64,000 nucleotides of DNA, taken from NCBI GenBank assembly GCA_017506865.1, contig JAFCMP010000097.1, positions 124,001-188,000 on the forward strand, given 5' to 3'. The notes under the pieces are model-generated. The model worked only from the letters and a program-made list of their open reading frames with translations. It made no database searches and was not told the origin of the DNA. A program made the translations under genes and the position numbers. Below, one piece after another: positions 1 to 13,600 of this stretch (positions within the stretch are counted from its first letter, which is position 1; the number at the start of each line of letters is the position of its first letter). This stretch comes from Tribonema minus (Eukaryota; Sar; Xanthophyceae; Tribonematales; Tribonemataceae).

Positions 1-3000
1 CCTCTGCTCGCCCCCCCCTGCCTCTGTTCCCGCCACTGCAGCGGCTGCCGTTGTTTCATTGGCTGGCTCCGACACAGCTGGTCCAATGGCAGCCGCGGAC
101 CAATTGCAAGGCGTAAAGGCGCTATGACCCACGCGTTGCCAGTTCTCGAGCAGTGGGAAGTGGTCGTAGCAGCGCAGAAGGGGCCCAAGGAGGGCGCGCC
201 GCTTGGCTACCCAGTACTGGTAAACCTGCAAACAGCAGTCAGGGTCCGTAATGAGGTGTGTGGGCTCAGTAAAGCATTGAGGCCAGTTCGGCGTAAATGG
301 GATTGGGGTCTGCACAGCCAGCATCGCTTCACCAAGCTGTCCATTCTGCTCATTTGAGGTAATGTAAGGTGTCGTTGTGTGTGCACGTAGAACAGGCTCA
401 CTTGGACCAGTAACAATCATGTGCTTTGCAGCATACACGCATGGTGCATATTCACAACATGATCCATGTAGTTCCAGGACGCCGCAACGACCTCATCCTC
501 CTCAAATCCCTCAATGTGCCTGGCTCAGTGAAAATTGTGGGCATGTGACAGGCAAATGGCATCAGGCAAAGTGCTGACTTTGCAACTTCAAATGTATCAT
601 GAAGTTATGAACTTGAGCTTTGAAGCTGAACAGACGCGTCAAAACTTCAGCAGCAAGTTCTTTCTGCAGGATTTTATGTGATGGTAGCAAACACCATCCA
701 GATTCTCCTCTGTGCTCTGGCAACTCATAGACATGCTTACTACAACCTTTACCTTTGGTTCCAGCAGATCGAAATGCATTCATCAGTGCTCAACGTTTGC
801 CTCAAGTGTAAAGAGGGCCTCTCACCTGCGACACAAGCTCAGTCACAGCGCTGTTGCAGCTGCCGCCGCCGCCCTGACCGCTGTGGAAGGCACCGCTAAT
901 GTGAGGCAGCAGCAGTTGCTGCGCCCGCTCCGGCGTAATGACATCAAGGTACAGCTGTTGCAAGAACAGTCGGGACAGCGTGCGAACCCGAAGTGATGAG
1001 ATGCGGGGGGCGGTGTGTGTGTATGGTGACTTGAAAGGCATCTCGTATGCAGATCAGCAATGCAGCCTAATAATGCAAAATAGAAGCTCTACCCCTGCCC
1101 CTGCTGTATCTTAATGAAACTACACTTGCACAACTGCTTTGACATGCATACAAAGGTCATAGCGCGCCCTTCAGCAGGCATTGCCAACCACACACACCGT
1201 CAGCACACAGGTGCTCGCGGCATATTGAGGCGTAAGCCTTTGACGATGGCAACACTAATAATCCTGCCTACAGTGATTCAAACTCCACATGTATGCAGAC
1301 CTCACCTGTCCAGCAGGGTCACGTTCGTCGTCGCTGTCGCTTCTCCTAGCGCCCGCTGCAGCATCGGCCACATGAACAACCCCTTGCAGCGGCTCAGCAG
1401 ATGCAGGACCCCCTCCATCCCCCTTCCCCTCATTGCCATCTCCGTCCACGCCACCACCCGCCACGTCCTTCACGACACTTGCACTGCCGCCGCTGCCACC
1501 ACCTCCACCGTTGCCTGCCGCAGCGCCGCCGCCGCCGCCGCTGCTGCTGTGGCCTGCGCCGCCGCTGCTGCCGCCGCCGCTGCGGCGCATGAGGCCCCGC
1601 GCCGCGCCATGCGCAATAGGCGTCGTCGCTCGTGAGCCCAGGGGCGCCGCGAGGCCCCTGCTGCTGCGCGTTGGTCGTCGCTCGGGGGAGGGGGAGTCTG
1701 CTGCTGCTGTAGGGGTATCGCGGCTGCTGCTGTGCGCGCGCGCAGTGCGGCTGTTGCGCATGGCCATGTGCGGCGGCGGCAGCGGCGCCGCTCTGCGAGA
1801 TCTGCTGCTGCTGCGGCCGCTCATGGCGCTGTTGCGATTGTTGTTGCTGCTGCTGATGGCGGCAGCGTTGGCGGACAGCGCCTGTGTGACGGTCGCGGTG
1901 GCGGCGGCGGCACTGGCACGAGCGTCTGCGAGGTGGTGCTGTACCTTGAGGCCCTCGGTGTACAGGTCCCAGTTCTGTAGCGCATCGAAAGGGCAGAAGA
2001 CAGTACGCGTGCAGGCAGCTTGTCAGCACGCAATCAGGGGGACCATTCCTCGAGCGTTTTTTTTCACAACCATGCTCGCAGCACTGGATCTGATAGCAAC
2101 TGCAGCTTCATACTTTGCAGTGTGGCATCATGAGGTCACTTGGTCATGGTCAGGACTCATTCGCCTGCCACTGCGCTACATGCCGTGCAGATACATCCTA
2201 TCGGGCTGAAATCTGCAGACATCCCACTGGAACAAAAACGCATGCATGCCTTTGAACAGCAGTGAGAGCTTCCAGATTGCCTAGACGCACTTGTGCCACT
2301 GTGAAGTTCTCCTTCTCCAAACTCGCCAGCATTTGCTCCATGATGGATGTTGTCAGTGGGTTGGACGTGTCTGCTGCACACAAGCCTGCAAAGTAGGCAA
2401 CGGGACATGGCGCATGACCGTGACCATGAGACAGCGTCAACAGTTGGAGTGACACATGCAGTCTTGATTGTCATGAGAACACACCATACGCAAGCTGAGC
2501 AGTCAGCAACCTCTCAACACCTCTAACGTGCAGCACAAGCTGCCTGCTGGTATTTTGCACTACCATGCAGCATCGCAATGGCAACCAGCGTGCGGCGATT
2601 GCAAATCTGCATGTACTTCAAATCAGGAGGTCCATTGCATTGAATGGGGCATGCGTCACGTGCATTAGCATTGGCATATAAAGCTACTTACAGATATTCA
2701 TCCGCTCTATGAGAAAAAGCAACCTAGAAGCATACCTCTGATTGGCAATGTCGCCTTGCAAGGAGGCAATCGTAGTACAACAGTGCACAGAATGTGCTTA
2801 TCGACATATTGCTTTGCCATACTGCAATGATGCGGGAGAATCCTCAAAAGGTTCCTTTGTGAAGGCTCAGTATAGACGCAGCAAGATAAGCCTCATTGTT
2901 GACAACTGCCTAATAACGTAATCAGGCTGCTCACCCTGTGATGCTGCTCCTGGAATTGGTGGTTGCACGCCTCTGCGCAGAGACACCCGCTTCTTCCCGC

Positions 3001-5755
3001 CGCCTTTCGCTGTCGGTTTTGCTGTTGCGGCTAGCGCAGCACGGTAGCTAGCATTCGCTCTCAATATGAAAGCCTCATCCTCAGAATCGCAGTCATAGCC
3101 AGAGTATGACAGCTGCAAGTGGGGTACAAGGCAACGGTGGGTTCTAATGTGCAGGATATTGCATAATGACACATATGCAACGATAGCAGCGGCAGGCAGT
3201 GTCGTGGGCCATACAGCGTTGATCTCTCAGTATGGTTATAGTTATGCAGAAGTATGATATTCATGAAGACTATGGAAATGCAATGAAGTCCTGCATCCTT
3301 CAGTACGTGCCAGCTTGCAGTCGGGTGGCACATCCACATTTAAGGTCTGATGCAACTCTGAGCTCCAAGTACAAAGTGACTACAGAAAGCTTGGATCCAC
3401 AGCATTGCGATAGGCGGCATACGACAGTGGTATGTGCAAGACAATGTGGCATTGGGCCTTGGCCAGTGCAGCCATTGCTGATCGTGACAAATGTGACATA
3501 ATGCAAGTATATGGTTGCAAGAGCCGCTTATCAAAAAGCACATGCTGATGTCACCATGCACAACTTCCCAAGGTGACTGCATGTGACATGCGACGTGCAC
3601 AAAACTCGCACTGCCACATTGCAGAAAGACGTGCGCTAAGTGTGCAGCTTGCTACACCAAATGTAGCTGCACTGTGGCCATCACAGCTTCGGCATGCATG
3701 TTTGGATATGAATCGCATGACTGACAGACAGTGGTGACAATAGCATGCATCGTTAATGTTGAAATGGGCGCGTACTGCAAGAACTATTGACGTGCCACAG
3801 GTCATGGTAGTAAATTTCAGTGTTGGTGGACCTGCGCATTACAGAACAGTGATTGCATAAGTATTGTCGATGTGTTGGCGCACTGTGCCATGCTCAACTG
3901 CATGTCATGTGCCTCAAAACCAGAATGTGACATGGCTCGCTGCATTGTCTGCTATGTATCGTGCCTGCTGATCTGCTGTCAGTTGAATGCAACACACCTG
4001 CGGAATGTCGTCCTGCTCAAACCGCATGGCTTTCACGGCCCGCCGCTTGCCCCCCTTCCCCTTCCCCCGCCCCGCTTCTCCAGCCTCCTCACTGCCACCA
4101 GCGCTCCCCCCCGCTGCTCCCCCATCATTGACCAGGCGGAATCCCGGCACTTCCACTGCGCTGCGGGCGGCTGCTGCTGAAGTCGCTTTGCCGCCGCCAC
4201 CGCCATCTGCATCTCCGCTGCTGTTTCCAGGCCACAACAGATGCGCGCAGTACCAGGGTAGGTGCACCAGAAACACTCAGCCTGCTGGTCTTGAGGGTTG
4301 AACTGATGCGTAGACTGAAATACAACTACTGATAGCCCAATGGCACATAGCGAATGCGGTTGGTGCTGGCATCTGTGCCAGTCTGCAAGCACATGCATCA
4401 CATCATATACGGTTGTCTGTCATTATGAGGTTGATTGACCTGTCAGCACTGAGGCACTGCATAAAACTGCTGTTGTGGCTGGTTCCATGCACTCATTATC
4501 AGTCATGCGCAACCTCAAGTTCATGAAAGTGCGTCCAGTGGCAACCACTTGAACCGCCAATCAATGCATACAACATTTGCCAGACACAGGATTTCAATCA
4601 GTGTGTAATCACATGTTATGCGCAGAGCCTGTACTCACGCTTGATGGTCCTCCTCATCTTCAAGGTCCGGCTGCCTGTTGTAAATGCTGTCCTCCTTGCA
4701 CAGATCCTGCAGCAGCTCAGCCATGTTATCAACACCCTGCAAAACCAGCAGCAGATGCAAACAGGCTGTGATATATTTGGAGCATTGGTACCATGTACGC
4801 TCAGTGAGAACCACATGCGGATTCCTCAGGACACATCAGAGCACAACAAGGTCAACTGGAGATGCACGTACGAGTGGATTCTACTTCACGTTGTGCGAAG
4901 CATGGTGAACTTGAAAGCCTGCGCAGGTCGATGTGCTGCGCGAGAAAGGCCCATCAGCAATTACCTGAGGATCATTCTCGAGGAAGCGCGCCAGCGTGCG
5001 CATGTCGCCGGGTTTGATGACCAGCAGCTTCCTGTCGACATCAACAAAAAAAAAAATGCGGTTGTGGCGTAGGCGTACTAGTGCTGAGTGCAGCCTTGCT
5101 CGTCTTACATGCAGGAAGTGTCATTGAACTCCGCTGATGCAGTTGCGGGGGGGAGCAGCTGCCCTCACCTGTCGACATCAATGGGCCGAGCACGCACTGC
5201 GCGGGTAACAGGCGGAGCTGGCTTTGCTGCTGCTGCTGTCTTCAAGTGCGGTGTTGGCATTGCCTTGGCAGGTGCTGGCGATGCACGTGCCGCAGTTGGC
5301 GCCCTTGCTGTTATTCAGAGGAACACACAGGATCCAGAGTTAACTGTCAGCTGGTGCTGTTGACAGGGAGTGACATCATGCCAACGGCTGGTTTCGAGAG
5401 AGCTTCTTTGCATCAATGGTCGGATTTTGGGATTCAGCTGGTGCTGTTGACAGGGAGTGACATCATGCCAACGGCTGGTTTCGAGAGAGCTTCTTTGCAT
5501 CAATGGTCGGATTTTGGCATTCAAAACGCATGAATTGAAGCCTGTCTTGTTGGTGTTTGTTGGCGGTGTTGGCGTAAAGATTCCAGGCAAGCTCAACTGC
5601 CAAATGCTTTGAAAAAAGGCAGGCTCACCTTGTCGCAGCACCTGTACTCTTGCGGTGTGGGTGGCAGGGGGCTGAAATTTGTCCTTCACGGCTGCGAGCG
5701 TGACCTCCCCATTCGCCTGAACGGGCGGCGGCGTCCGCGTTCTCGTCGACACCAT
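1..5755 (-). CDS. EPL1: Enhancer of polycomb-like protein (EPL1/EPC), 3' partial
   Basis: EPL1 is the scaffold subunit of NuA4/Tip60 histone acetyltransferase complexes in the nucleus. Phase-consistent exons read 5755-5629, 5307-5169, 5031-4965, 4736-4639, 4220-3998, 3112-2935, 2385-2291, 1974-1306, 954-826 and 225 to beyond base 1. Family marks in order are the N-terminal RARPIDVDRKLLVIKPGDM (the EPcA opening, cf. RPIDINK), VPGFRLV, the acidic GYDCDSEDEAFI (cf. YDMDSEDE), MLASLEKENF, and near the edge VYQYWVAKRRALLGPLL (cf. VYEYWKAKR). A long Ser/Gly/Arg-rich insert, coded mainly by 1974-1306, lies between the LEKE and YQYW parts. Start is ATG 5755. An extra exon between 826 and 225 is possible (acidic frame near 470-525) but its phase does not fit. 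The family call is secure. Exon details in the low-complexity stretch are less so. Confidence 0.85.
5348..5521. repeat. 87-bp tandem duplication in EPL1 intron 1
   Basis: Two adjacent, almost identical 87-bp copies begin at 5348 and 5435, each opening with CAGCTGGTGCTGTTGACAGG. They lie wholly between EPL1 exons 1 and 2. The near identity implies a recent duplication. No function is evident. Confidence 0.93.
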
Positions 5756-6031
5756 CGTCTTCAAGAATGACGTTGGTCAGTCACCGACCATCGGAGCGGC
5801 GAAGGGTGCCACTTCCTAGGATGCAGCCTGCTGAAGTAGAATTAGGGACGTCCTCCGACGATGCTGCCAAATGCTGCTCTCCTTCGCTAGCTGGTCTTCC
5901 AGATGGATTAGAAGCTAGGGTTAGCGGAGTCAACCCCTAACTACGCACACTTAGTGTTGTGACAGTTGGTGCCCAAACCAAAAGTGCTGTTGAGTGCAGC
6001 TTTACAGCTCGCTGTGAGTAAATCGACTAGA
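5756..6031. promoter_or_regulatory. Putative divergent promoter region, EPL1 and neighbour
   Basis: This roughly 280-bp spacer separates the EPL1 start codon (-) from the earliest plausible start of the plus-strand neighbour. It has no convincing ORF and contains a short AGGGTTAG..CCCCTAA stretch at 5912-5940. That it is a shared promoter is inferred from the head-to-head layout only. No TATA box could be assigned. Confidence 0.35.
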
Positions 6032-6590
6032 ATGGTGGCCGACGCAGGTGTTGTGACAGTCGCCAGGGAAAGCGAGGCCGATGCGTTGCGGAAGGCGAGT
6101 GGCCGTCGTGTTCTCAGGAGATATCTGATTGTCGTGGACCAGAGCCTCAACCTCACTGCTCTCTGCCTGCTGTAACCAGGTGGTCCAGGAGGAAGTGGCT
6201 GCGGCTGGGAAGCGCAGCAGCGCGCGCAGTCCCTGCTCGTCGGCATGGCTGCAGGACTGGCAGTCCGCTATCATCATCAAGGTGGGCGTTTCGCTATTGT
6301 GTTCGGCAACAACGCTATCGTACACTCTTGTGCTGCAAGGGTCGTCAGCAAAGGCATTGAAAACGTGGCTTAGTGCCTCAGCTTGGTGTTGCGTACAGTA
6401 GCACAGTTCTGCCTGTGGCTGACAATTACAACATTTCCTCAAGAGCGCGCCTTCATCGCAATCCTGTTTTTGCAACTCATGCTCAGGCTCTAGAGCCTTG
6501 CTGAGGCTTGTCGTCGCAGCAATCACAGATATTGTCTGTCTCAGCGTTTCAACAAGTTCAGTTCTGAATGGTACTGCTACGCCCTTGTGC
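6002..6590 (-). other. Open minus-strand reading frame, doubtful exon
   Basis: The minus strand is open for roughly 195 codons from an acceptor-like TTTTGTCCGTGCTCAG near 6575-6590 to a stop at 6002. The translation is hydrophilic and Cys-containing (CCNCQPQAELCYC) and looks protein-like, but it lacks an ATG near its start and matches no family I know. It overlaps the first proposed exons of the plus-strand gene, so at most one of the two is right. An ORF of this length can occur by chance in 64 kb. Confidence 0.25.
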
Positions 6591-9339
6591 TGAGCACGGA
6601 CAAAAGTGTGCGGATGCCTGCTTTATGCTGTCCATCCCATTGCCCACTTTTCTCCTGCAGTGGGCGCGAGCTGTGACACCAGTACATGTATGTGCACTGA
6701 TGCCACTAGTTGCGTGCTGCGCACTTCCGTCTTTTGCTTCGACTGCCGCACTGCAAATTGCAGGTAGCGACATTCTGTGAGGTGTTGAACGGAGAGGAAA
6801 CAAGCAGGCGCGAGGAGTTGCTTAATGAGCTCCTGGGAGCTTGCGAGGAGATGGATGCCATCAGTAACAGGGTCAGGGTGAGCTTATGCTGCTGTGGAGA
6901 GTCATCACTGAGCGTTGTGACAGCGCTGGCACAATGTGGCAGCACGATGTTCGGACCTTGGTGTACGCACAGGTTGCACAGATCTGTGCGTCTCTGTCAT
7001 GTCTTTAGATTATGGGCAGCTGCGATTGGTGTTAGAGCTGCGCAGCTGTGCTGTTGTCTGTCTTCCAGCATGCATAAATGTTGTGTGTTGGCGTGCCTGT
7101 GCATTGGTACTTTGCGCTTGACCAACTTGGGTGTCGCAGCAGAAGGCTGAGTCGCTGCACTCCCAGACTGAGGCACCGTTATCGTGCCGCACATCTTCTG
7201 AGTGAGACCAGGCACATTGAGAGCACACAACACTGTACCAGGACAAAATGGCGCATGCACATCATTGTAGTGGACGTCACTGTGCCTGCGCATGCGCAAG
7301 TGACACAACGAGGCAGCAGGCACACTATAGGTACACGGGTGGTCACGAATGCGCCACTGGTTGCTGGCACACCAGCCAGCAGCATGCGTGCCTGTCCATT
7401 GGCAGTGACCGCTTAGACAGCGTCATGCGCGTTGCTACTGTGAATGCGTCATAACTCTATCACTCCACATATAGTGCTTATCATACTTCAAAGTAGTCCA
7501 AATGCTGACTGTCTCTGGTTGGCCATGTTCAGCTGGTCATAGTCAAAATGCTGGCTGTCTATGGTTGGCGTGCATGGTCGCAGGCCAAGCGTGCTAGAGT
7601 GCCGCAGCTGGCAGCTCAGGTGGCCACAAATGAGGTGCAGCACACTGTGTCAGCAGAGGCTGCCATCGCGGCCGACGACACTAAGGCCACACCGGTGAGC
7701 GTCACTGCGAGTTCAATGTGAAGTTGTCATTGAAGTTGAGCTGCTGCTTGACGTACATTTTTGTAGTCCATCAGGCTCACCAGGCTCACTTGCCTCGTGC
7801 CCTAGTGGGATTGCACAATGGAATGCCCGCGAGCGGAGCACGCAACGCCATGCTTTTATGCAGCAAATAGCGGTGTTTTGGTCATCATGTTGCTCGCACG
7901 CACTCATTTGACGACCGTGTTGCATTCCAAGCCGCAAAAGCGACAAGTACGTGGAGTATGATTACTTTGCAAGCTTTGCACTACAGTAGCTCTGTGTTTG
8001 AAGCAGTGCTTGCACACACTTGCTGGCATGGCAGAACAATGAAGCAGGGTGAGATGTTGAGCTGTACAGGGAGTTCGTAATGCCTTTGAGCACTGCTCTC
8101 ATACTATCAGTGTTCCCATGCGACTTGTGTGCACTTCTCAGGCTCCTGTCTCAATGGACAAGCAGGCATGGCACGCAAGGCTGGATGCCACTGTGGCCAC
8201 CATTGAACAGGTCAGCGTCACGTTATGAGAGTGTACATTATTCTGATGAAGCCCTCCTGGCACACAGATCCAGTCTTGCAATCTTTCATGCTGGTCGTGC
8301 ATGTATTCACTTACCGAAGGTCTTGTCGCCAGGAAATGAGATCAGTTAACACACTCTCTTCAGAACGGCAAAGCGCTCAAGATCAACAAACAATGGCCCT
8401 CTAATCAGGTGCTACTGTACCGTCACACAATCTGCAACCAGGGCACAAGGCCCTAGAGATCAGGTTAAGTGCAAGTTGGGCATCCTGCCATCTGACGCAG
8501 AAGCATGCCGTGCCTGTGCTGTTGTGTCTGGGGGGCCAACTGCTTGGAGCTGGTGGTGGCTTCCCATTGATGCTGCTAAGTGCCCTTCAAATGGATCAGT
8601 AACTGAATTTGCTTGTTGTCATTAGTATGCAACATGCCCTCTCTGCCCATGCTCTGCGCATAACACAACAAACGTCGACCAGGTGGTTGAACAGGGACTC
8701 AAGCGATTGCACTCACGACGCTTGATGTCACCAGATGGCAGGACCCTTGGACAGCCTTCCTCCGGAACTTCAAACACGCATTGCAGCGCTCAAGGAGACC
8801 ATTGCCAGTGTTGCTGGCGCTCTCAAGAGCAGTGAGACCGAAACAGAGTTGGCGATTCGCAAGGCACCCGCAGGGCTGGCGGATTTGCAGGTGCGTCGCT
8901 GTTTGAAGTAGACAACTGATGCTGATGTCAATCTTGGCTGGCTCTCTGCCTAGGTGATTTAATTACAATAGATTGCAAGATACGTCACGAGGGGCTAGCG
9001 CCAGCAGTTCGCGAAGGCGCATGTATGATGTTGCTCCCCACATGTACACTGCATGATAATGAGATGCGCCATCATGTTCAGTGGCTGTGGCTGAATACAA
9101 CTGCAAGGCTTCCAGGAGAAGATGCCACTGATTCTCAACGGATTAGCTGACCAATATGCCATCACCATGCCCCAATGTGATGGTTGCAGGAAGTGCCAGC
9201 AGCAGCAGCGGCGGCGGCGGCGGCACCCAACCCGAAGGCGGACGCGCGTGCAGCAGCGCGACGCCAGCGCACACAGCAGGCCCTTGAGGCCAGCAGCGCA
9301 TCAGCTACGGGCAAGGTCGCGCAGCTCTTTGACCGCTAG
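6032..9339 (+). CDS. Unrecognised Ala/Glu-rich helical protein
   Basis: I do not recognise this family. A chain of phase-0 exons is clear: 6764-6877, 7584-7694, 8142-8210, 8364-8408, 8735-8890 and 9190-9339 (stop TAG), each flanked by AG and GT. The product is hydrophilic and predicted helical, with segments such as EETSRREELLNELLGACEEM, LDSLPPELQTRIAALKETIA and a C-terminal Arg/Ala/Gln helix ending GKVAQLFDR. There is no signal peptide, membrane segment or catalytic motif. An alanine run opens the last exon. The 5' end is uncertain. An exon at 6178-6281 (ending SAIIIK) fits phase 0, and ATG 6032 is the nearest upstream start, but a long minus-strand reading frame overlaps these first exons. 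The visible part is about 214 residues. It could be a coiled-coil adaptor or a small complex subunit. Confidence 0.6.
7496..7570. repeat. Imperfect tandem duplication, about 45-50 bp
   Basis: AATGCTGACTGTCTCTGGTTGG is followed by AATGCTGGCTGTCTATGGTTGG about 50 bp later. It lies in an intron of the unrecognised plus-strand gene, immediately before the exon at 7584. Confidence 0.75.
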
Positions 9340-10633
9340 TCGGTGCTCGACATGACACGTGCGTGCGCCAGAGAGCTCTGCTTTTGAAGAGCTCTCACGT
9401 GCTTTATCAAAAGCGGCGCTTGATGTGAGCATCAGTGCTCAAGGTGCTTGGCGACCATTCAAGCTTCGGCCAGAGCTTGACATGCATGGCAGCCTGAGGA
9501 GCCCTCACTAGCGCTCGATGCACGGACGTGGCATCAGGAGCTTGTGTCAGCTCGCGCACACACCTGTGTGGCCATATACGGCGTGCTTGTTGGTCAGGGG
9601 GGCAGCTTCTGCGGCTGCAATTTGGTTCAAGCCATGTTGAGGTAGCTGCAGAGCACGTGCGGCAAGGGTGCACTGGTGCTTTTGTGTTGTTGAGGTTTGT
9701 GCGCGAGAGCATTGATAGTAACCGCTGGAGACAAGGCGCGCTTGCAGCGGGGCCTTCTGTCGTTCAGAGCGGTGGCTGTTTTTTCTGTGCTGACAGTGCT
9801 GATGTGCGTAGCCATATGGTTGTCATCATCAAGCGCATGTCAGCGCCTGACACGCCGTCCGTGTTGTGCGGTGGCGTCAAGCATGACCAGTCAGGAATAG
9901 ACGCTTGTGTTCACAACCGCTAGCACATCAAGCGGCATGTCTGCACCGTGTTTGCTGCAGTTTATTCTGAAACCCTGTTCAGGTGGGACTGCCAGTGCCA
10001 TCTGCTCTATATTTAAAAATGCAAGGTTTTGTGCGCATTTTGCATGTGACACTCAGGACGCAGTTCCATCAACAGGATCAAAGGACACCTGCTGACCATT
10101 CATGAACATGAGCTTCTCATGTACTTCAAGTAGATGAACTTTGCCATCTGGATCACATGTGAGCAGCAGCAGAGCGCCGTGCGCCTTGTCTTGAAGGTGT
10201 ACATTGATCAGCCACACTAAAGGCACATGCACTACATGGCGGCGCTGGCGCGCGTCTGGTGCCAGATGACTTAAAGAGTAGCTTTCAGAATAGATTCTGC
10301 GTAGTGCGTTACACAAGACTCGCTCATCTTGCTCATCTTTGTCATCTTACATCCTTGCATGGTTGTTCCATGTGGCCTGCAATGTGTGCGCCTGCAAGAC
10401 TCTGAGTCGATCACTGAGACTACTGTTTCTTGGGCACAATTGTTTACTTGCTTATGCGGCATTGCATCCTCACAGTTACAATGCAATCAACCATGGCCAA
10501 CCTCAGGTCTCTGACAACTGAAGGGAGAAAGGGCAGCAGGTGCGTTTTGAAAGTTGAAGTTGAGGGAAGTTGATGATTCGCAAAGTTTTTGGCAGTTTCA
10601 CTTTCTCGCCTGTCTTTGCACAGAAGAAGAGGC
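9340..10633. other. Intergenic spacer before MNS1
   Basis: This gap lies between the stop of the upstream gene and the proposed MNS1 start. No gene is supported. A minus-strand frame at 10053-10316 ends in a protein-like stretch (LLLLTCDPDGKVHLLEVHEK), but it includes the ACTTGAAGTACATG motif that recurs in non-coding DNA here and has no convincing upstream exons. The MNS1 promoter should lie in the 3' part. Confidence 0.5.
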
Positions 10634-13600
10634 ATGACTACGTCGAGGATGACGACAGGAAAGCAGCCGCGAATGACTGCGGCGTACGTGGACCAGCTGA
10701 TGGTGCAGAGGCGTGTTGATGAAAGGTCCCACAATGACCTCAGGCGATATAATCATGAGGTAATTTCGACCTGGTGCTTGCTGTTGTGCTTGTTGCTCTG
10801 TCAAGCAGTGGCTGAATTCTCACTGCACCACGCCTGGTAGAAACTGCGTTGGAACCTGTTCGAGCTTCCTCTTAGAAGTAACGTTGCTTGTTGGCTTGCT
10901 ATGTGACACAAGGGGCCGCTTTTTAAGCATGTGGCGACCACTGCACCTGGGTCCAGCCCCTGCATTGGCTTGATTGCGGGTCTTGGGCTACTGGTAAAGA
11001 AATCGTTCGCTGCAGCTGAGCAAGAGCTTATGCTGATTGTGTTGTTACGGTACCCGCAATTGGCCAGCCCGATAGCATCAGGCGCTGGCGTTTCAAGCAG
11101 TTGAAATGAGTGTGCTGGTAAAAAATACCACATGGTGCAACTTGGCATATCTAAGATATATGCGCATAATACATTCAGTGTTGGAAGTTTGGTATCAGAC
11201 AACCCTATCGCAAAGCTGGCGCTGCATCATTTCATCACTGCATTGCCTGACCTTGACCGTGGTGATGTGCAGGTGAACATACTGAGCCACGCAGCTGCGA
11301 ATGAGCAGAGGATGACGTTCCAGCGGCGGGCGAACGAGAGCGCGCGCTTTGCAGCGGAGCAGATGATGGAGGAGCAGATAGAGGCTCAGGAGGTGCGTGC
11401 AGCACATTTGGGCCAGATGGTCTGGAGCAGATGGTCACATGATGGTACTTCAAGTACATGAGCTTCAGCAGCCATGTCGCATAATCCTGTTTTGGGTGTT
11501 GCGGATATACTCAATGCTGATGCCGTTTCTCAAGTTCGGGACGTGAGGCATACCTAATGAACAAGCCAAGTCGCAGATGGGCAGTTTGCAACATGAACCG
11601 TGGGGCTACATTTGTGTGTGTTGTGTGGGCATTTGACCTGCTCTTTCTTGAGCGTTAACAAAGCACGCACCATGACCCTTTCAGTGCACCTGGTACGATG
11701 CATCATCTCAATTGCTACGCTCTGCCGCTCTTACTTGTTTGCTGACTGAATGCAAGGCACCACCGGACATATCCGTGTAGAGGTACCTCACCTGCACCCG
11801 CTGCATCCATGCAAGGCACCCCAGTTACAGCTCCCTTGGCTCATCTCCAGTAAACTATTGACACTACTTGTATGTCGCAGTGTGGCATGTGTGATACACC
11901 ATGTAAGCCCGATATCGCGGCATACGCTGCATCAATCATGCGGTGCTCTTCACCATTGATTGTCCTCTGCACATCATAGCCAACCACACCAGCCTGGCCC
12001 TTTTGGAAGCAACACTGTTTCTTGCTGTTGCCATGTGCAGGATGCCCAGCGCACTCATGAGCGCCTCCAGGATCAGAACAGCAGGTTGGCAGAGGAGATA
12101 CAGCGCAGGCGTGCTGAGGTACGTGCGCATATCCTGTGCAGCACTTCACGTGCAGTTGCGTCAGATTTGCTCAATGGCGTTATGAAAGAGGGTGACGTCT
12201 TCTGCACACTCTTCGTGGCCTGCAATCATGAATGTCAAAGTGCTTTGACCCCAATGCAGCACTTGCAGAAATGGACTTGATGCATCGTGAATCTGGCATG
12301 CTGCCCACCTTGTTGAAAAATCAGGGCACATCTGGTCAATGCTGAGGATCATTCCACGGCTGTGTCCCACATAGATTCATATCACATTGGTGTTGCTCAT
12401 CGCGCTTCTCACGCGGCTGCTGACACTGTGCGAGACAGATCTGTAAGGGATGCAGGGCGGGCAATAAGTTCGGTATCACCAAAGCAATGAAACAAACTAA
12501 CTACAATTTTGGCACTGTTGGGGGTTGATGTGGGACACTGCAATGGCGGTACACTCTGTTGCACCTTTCTGCCTTCATTCACGAAGTTATTGCCTAGCGT
12601 AGTGCATGATTGCCGATACCTACTTTACTTGCTGACGATTACATTTTGCTGCTTCCAGCCACTGGAGGGCCCTTGTCAACGCCCGCCCGCTGCAATGCGC
12701 TCTCACTATCTGATAGACAAATGCACCGTGCTAAACATGCGACAGACGGTGAGGCGTGAGGTGGAGGTGCAGCGCATATGCAGTGAGAGCGACGAGCTCA
12801 GGGGGTTGGAGCAGACTCTCAAGCTGGCGTACCTCAACCGGGAGCGTGCTGCGCAGGTATGGAACGTGTCTGTAACTGCTTGGCTGGATTCAGGGGCACC
12901 CAATGGGTATTCCCACCATAATACACGCAGTCTGCAGGTAGAGAGGACATGCCCGGGCTCTGGTGCATGCATGCAGAGCTACATGCTGCGCGCAGCCTCA
13001 AAAGTGACGGGCGAATCCTGATCAGTCTTCCAGAGCGCTGCTCGCGCTGATTACAAGTGCGCATTGTCCATAGGATCAACAGTGAATAAGGAGCGGGATG
13101 CGTGTGACACTGTCACGTAGGTATCGTCTGTTGCGCGTTTGACCAAGCTTATTGTGCTGTATACTACCACCAAAGCTGTGCTCCACACATAGTGGCATCA
13201 TGTAACCATCCCCGGTGGCGATTTGTATGCATGTCAGCTCACTCATTGCTAATGCGGGCTCCTGGTGCAATCGTGCTGCGCAGTACGAGGAGAAGCAGCT
13301 GGTGCGTCGCCTGCAGGAGGATGTGGAGCAGGTCAGTTGCTGCTGCATGCAATCTTCAAGTATAACTTCAAGATGTGATGTGGTTGATCGGAAATCGCAC
13401 TCTCAGAAGCCTGCGCACGCGTAAGCGGATTTGCTTGTCATATCATTTCAGGTTTACATAGAAGTATATATGTGTATTTGCAGTGCCTTGTTGCATGTCA
13501 TGTGTATGCCTGTCTCTGCTGTCGTATTGGCCTCCATGCAAGAGCGTGCTCATTCTGTAACATTGTTGACTGAACGCAGAGGTGTGCGTATAGTCGAGCA

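Noticed and set aside
1401..2209. Long plus-strand frames rich in Pro, Leu, Arg and His
   Set aside because: Shadows of the GC-rich low-complexity EPL1 exon on the other strand.
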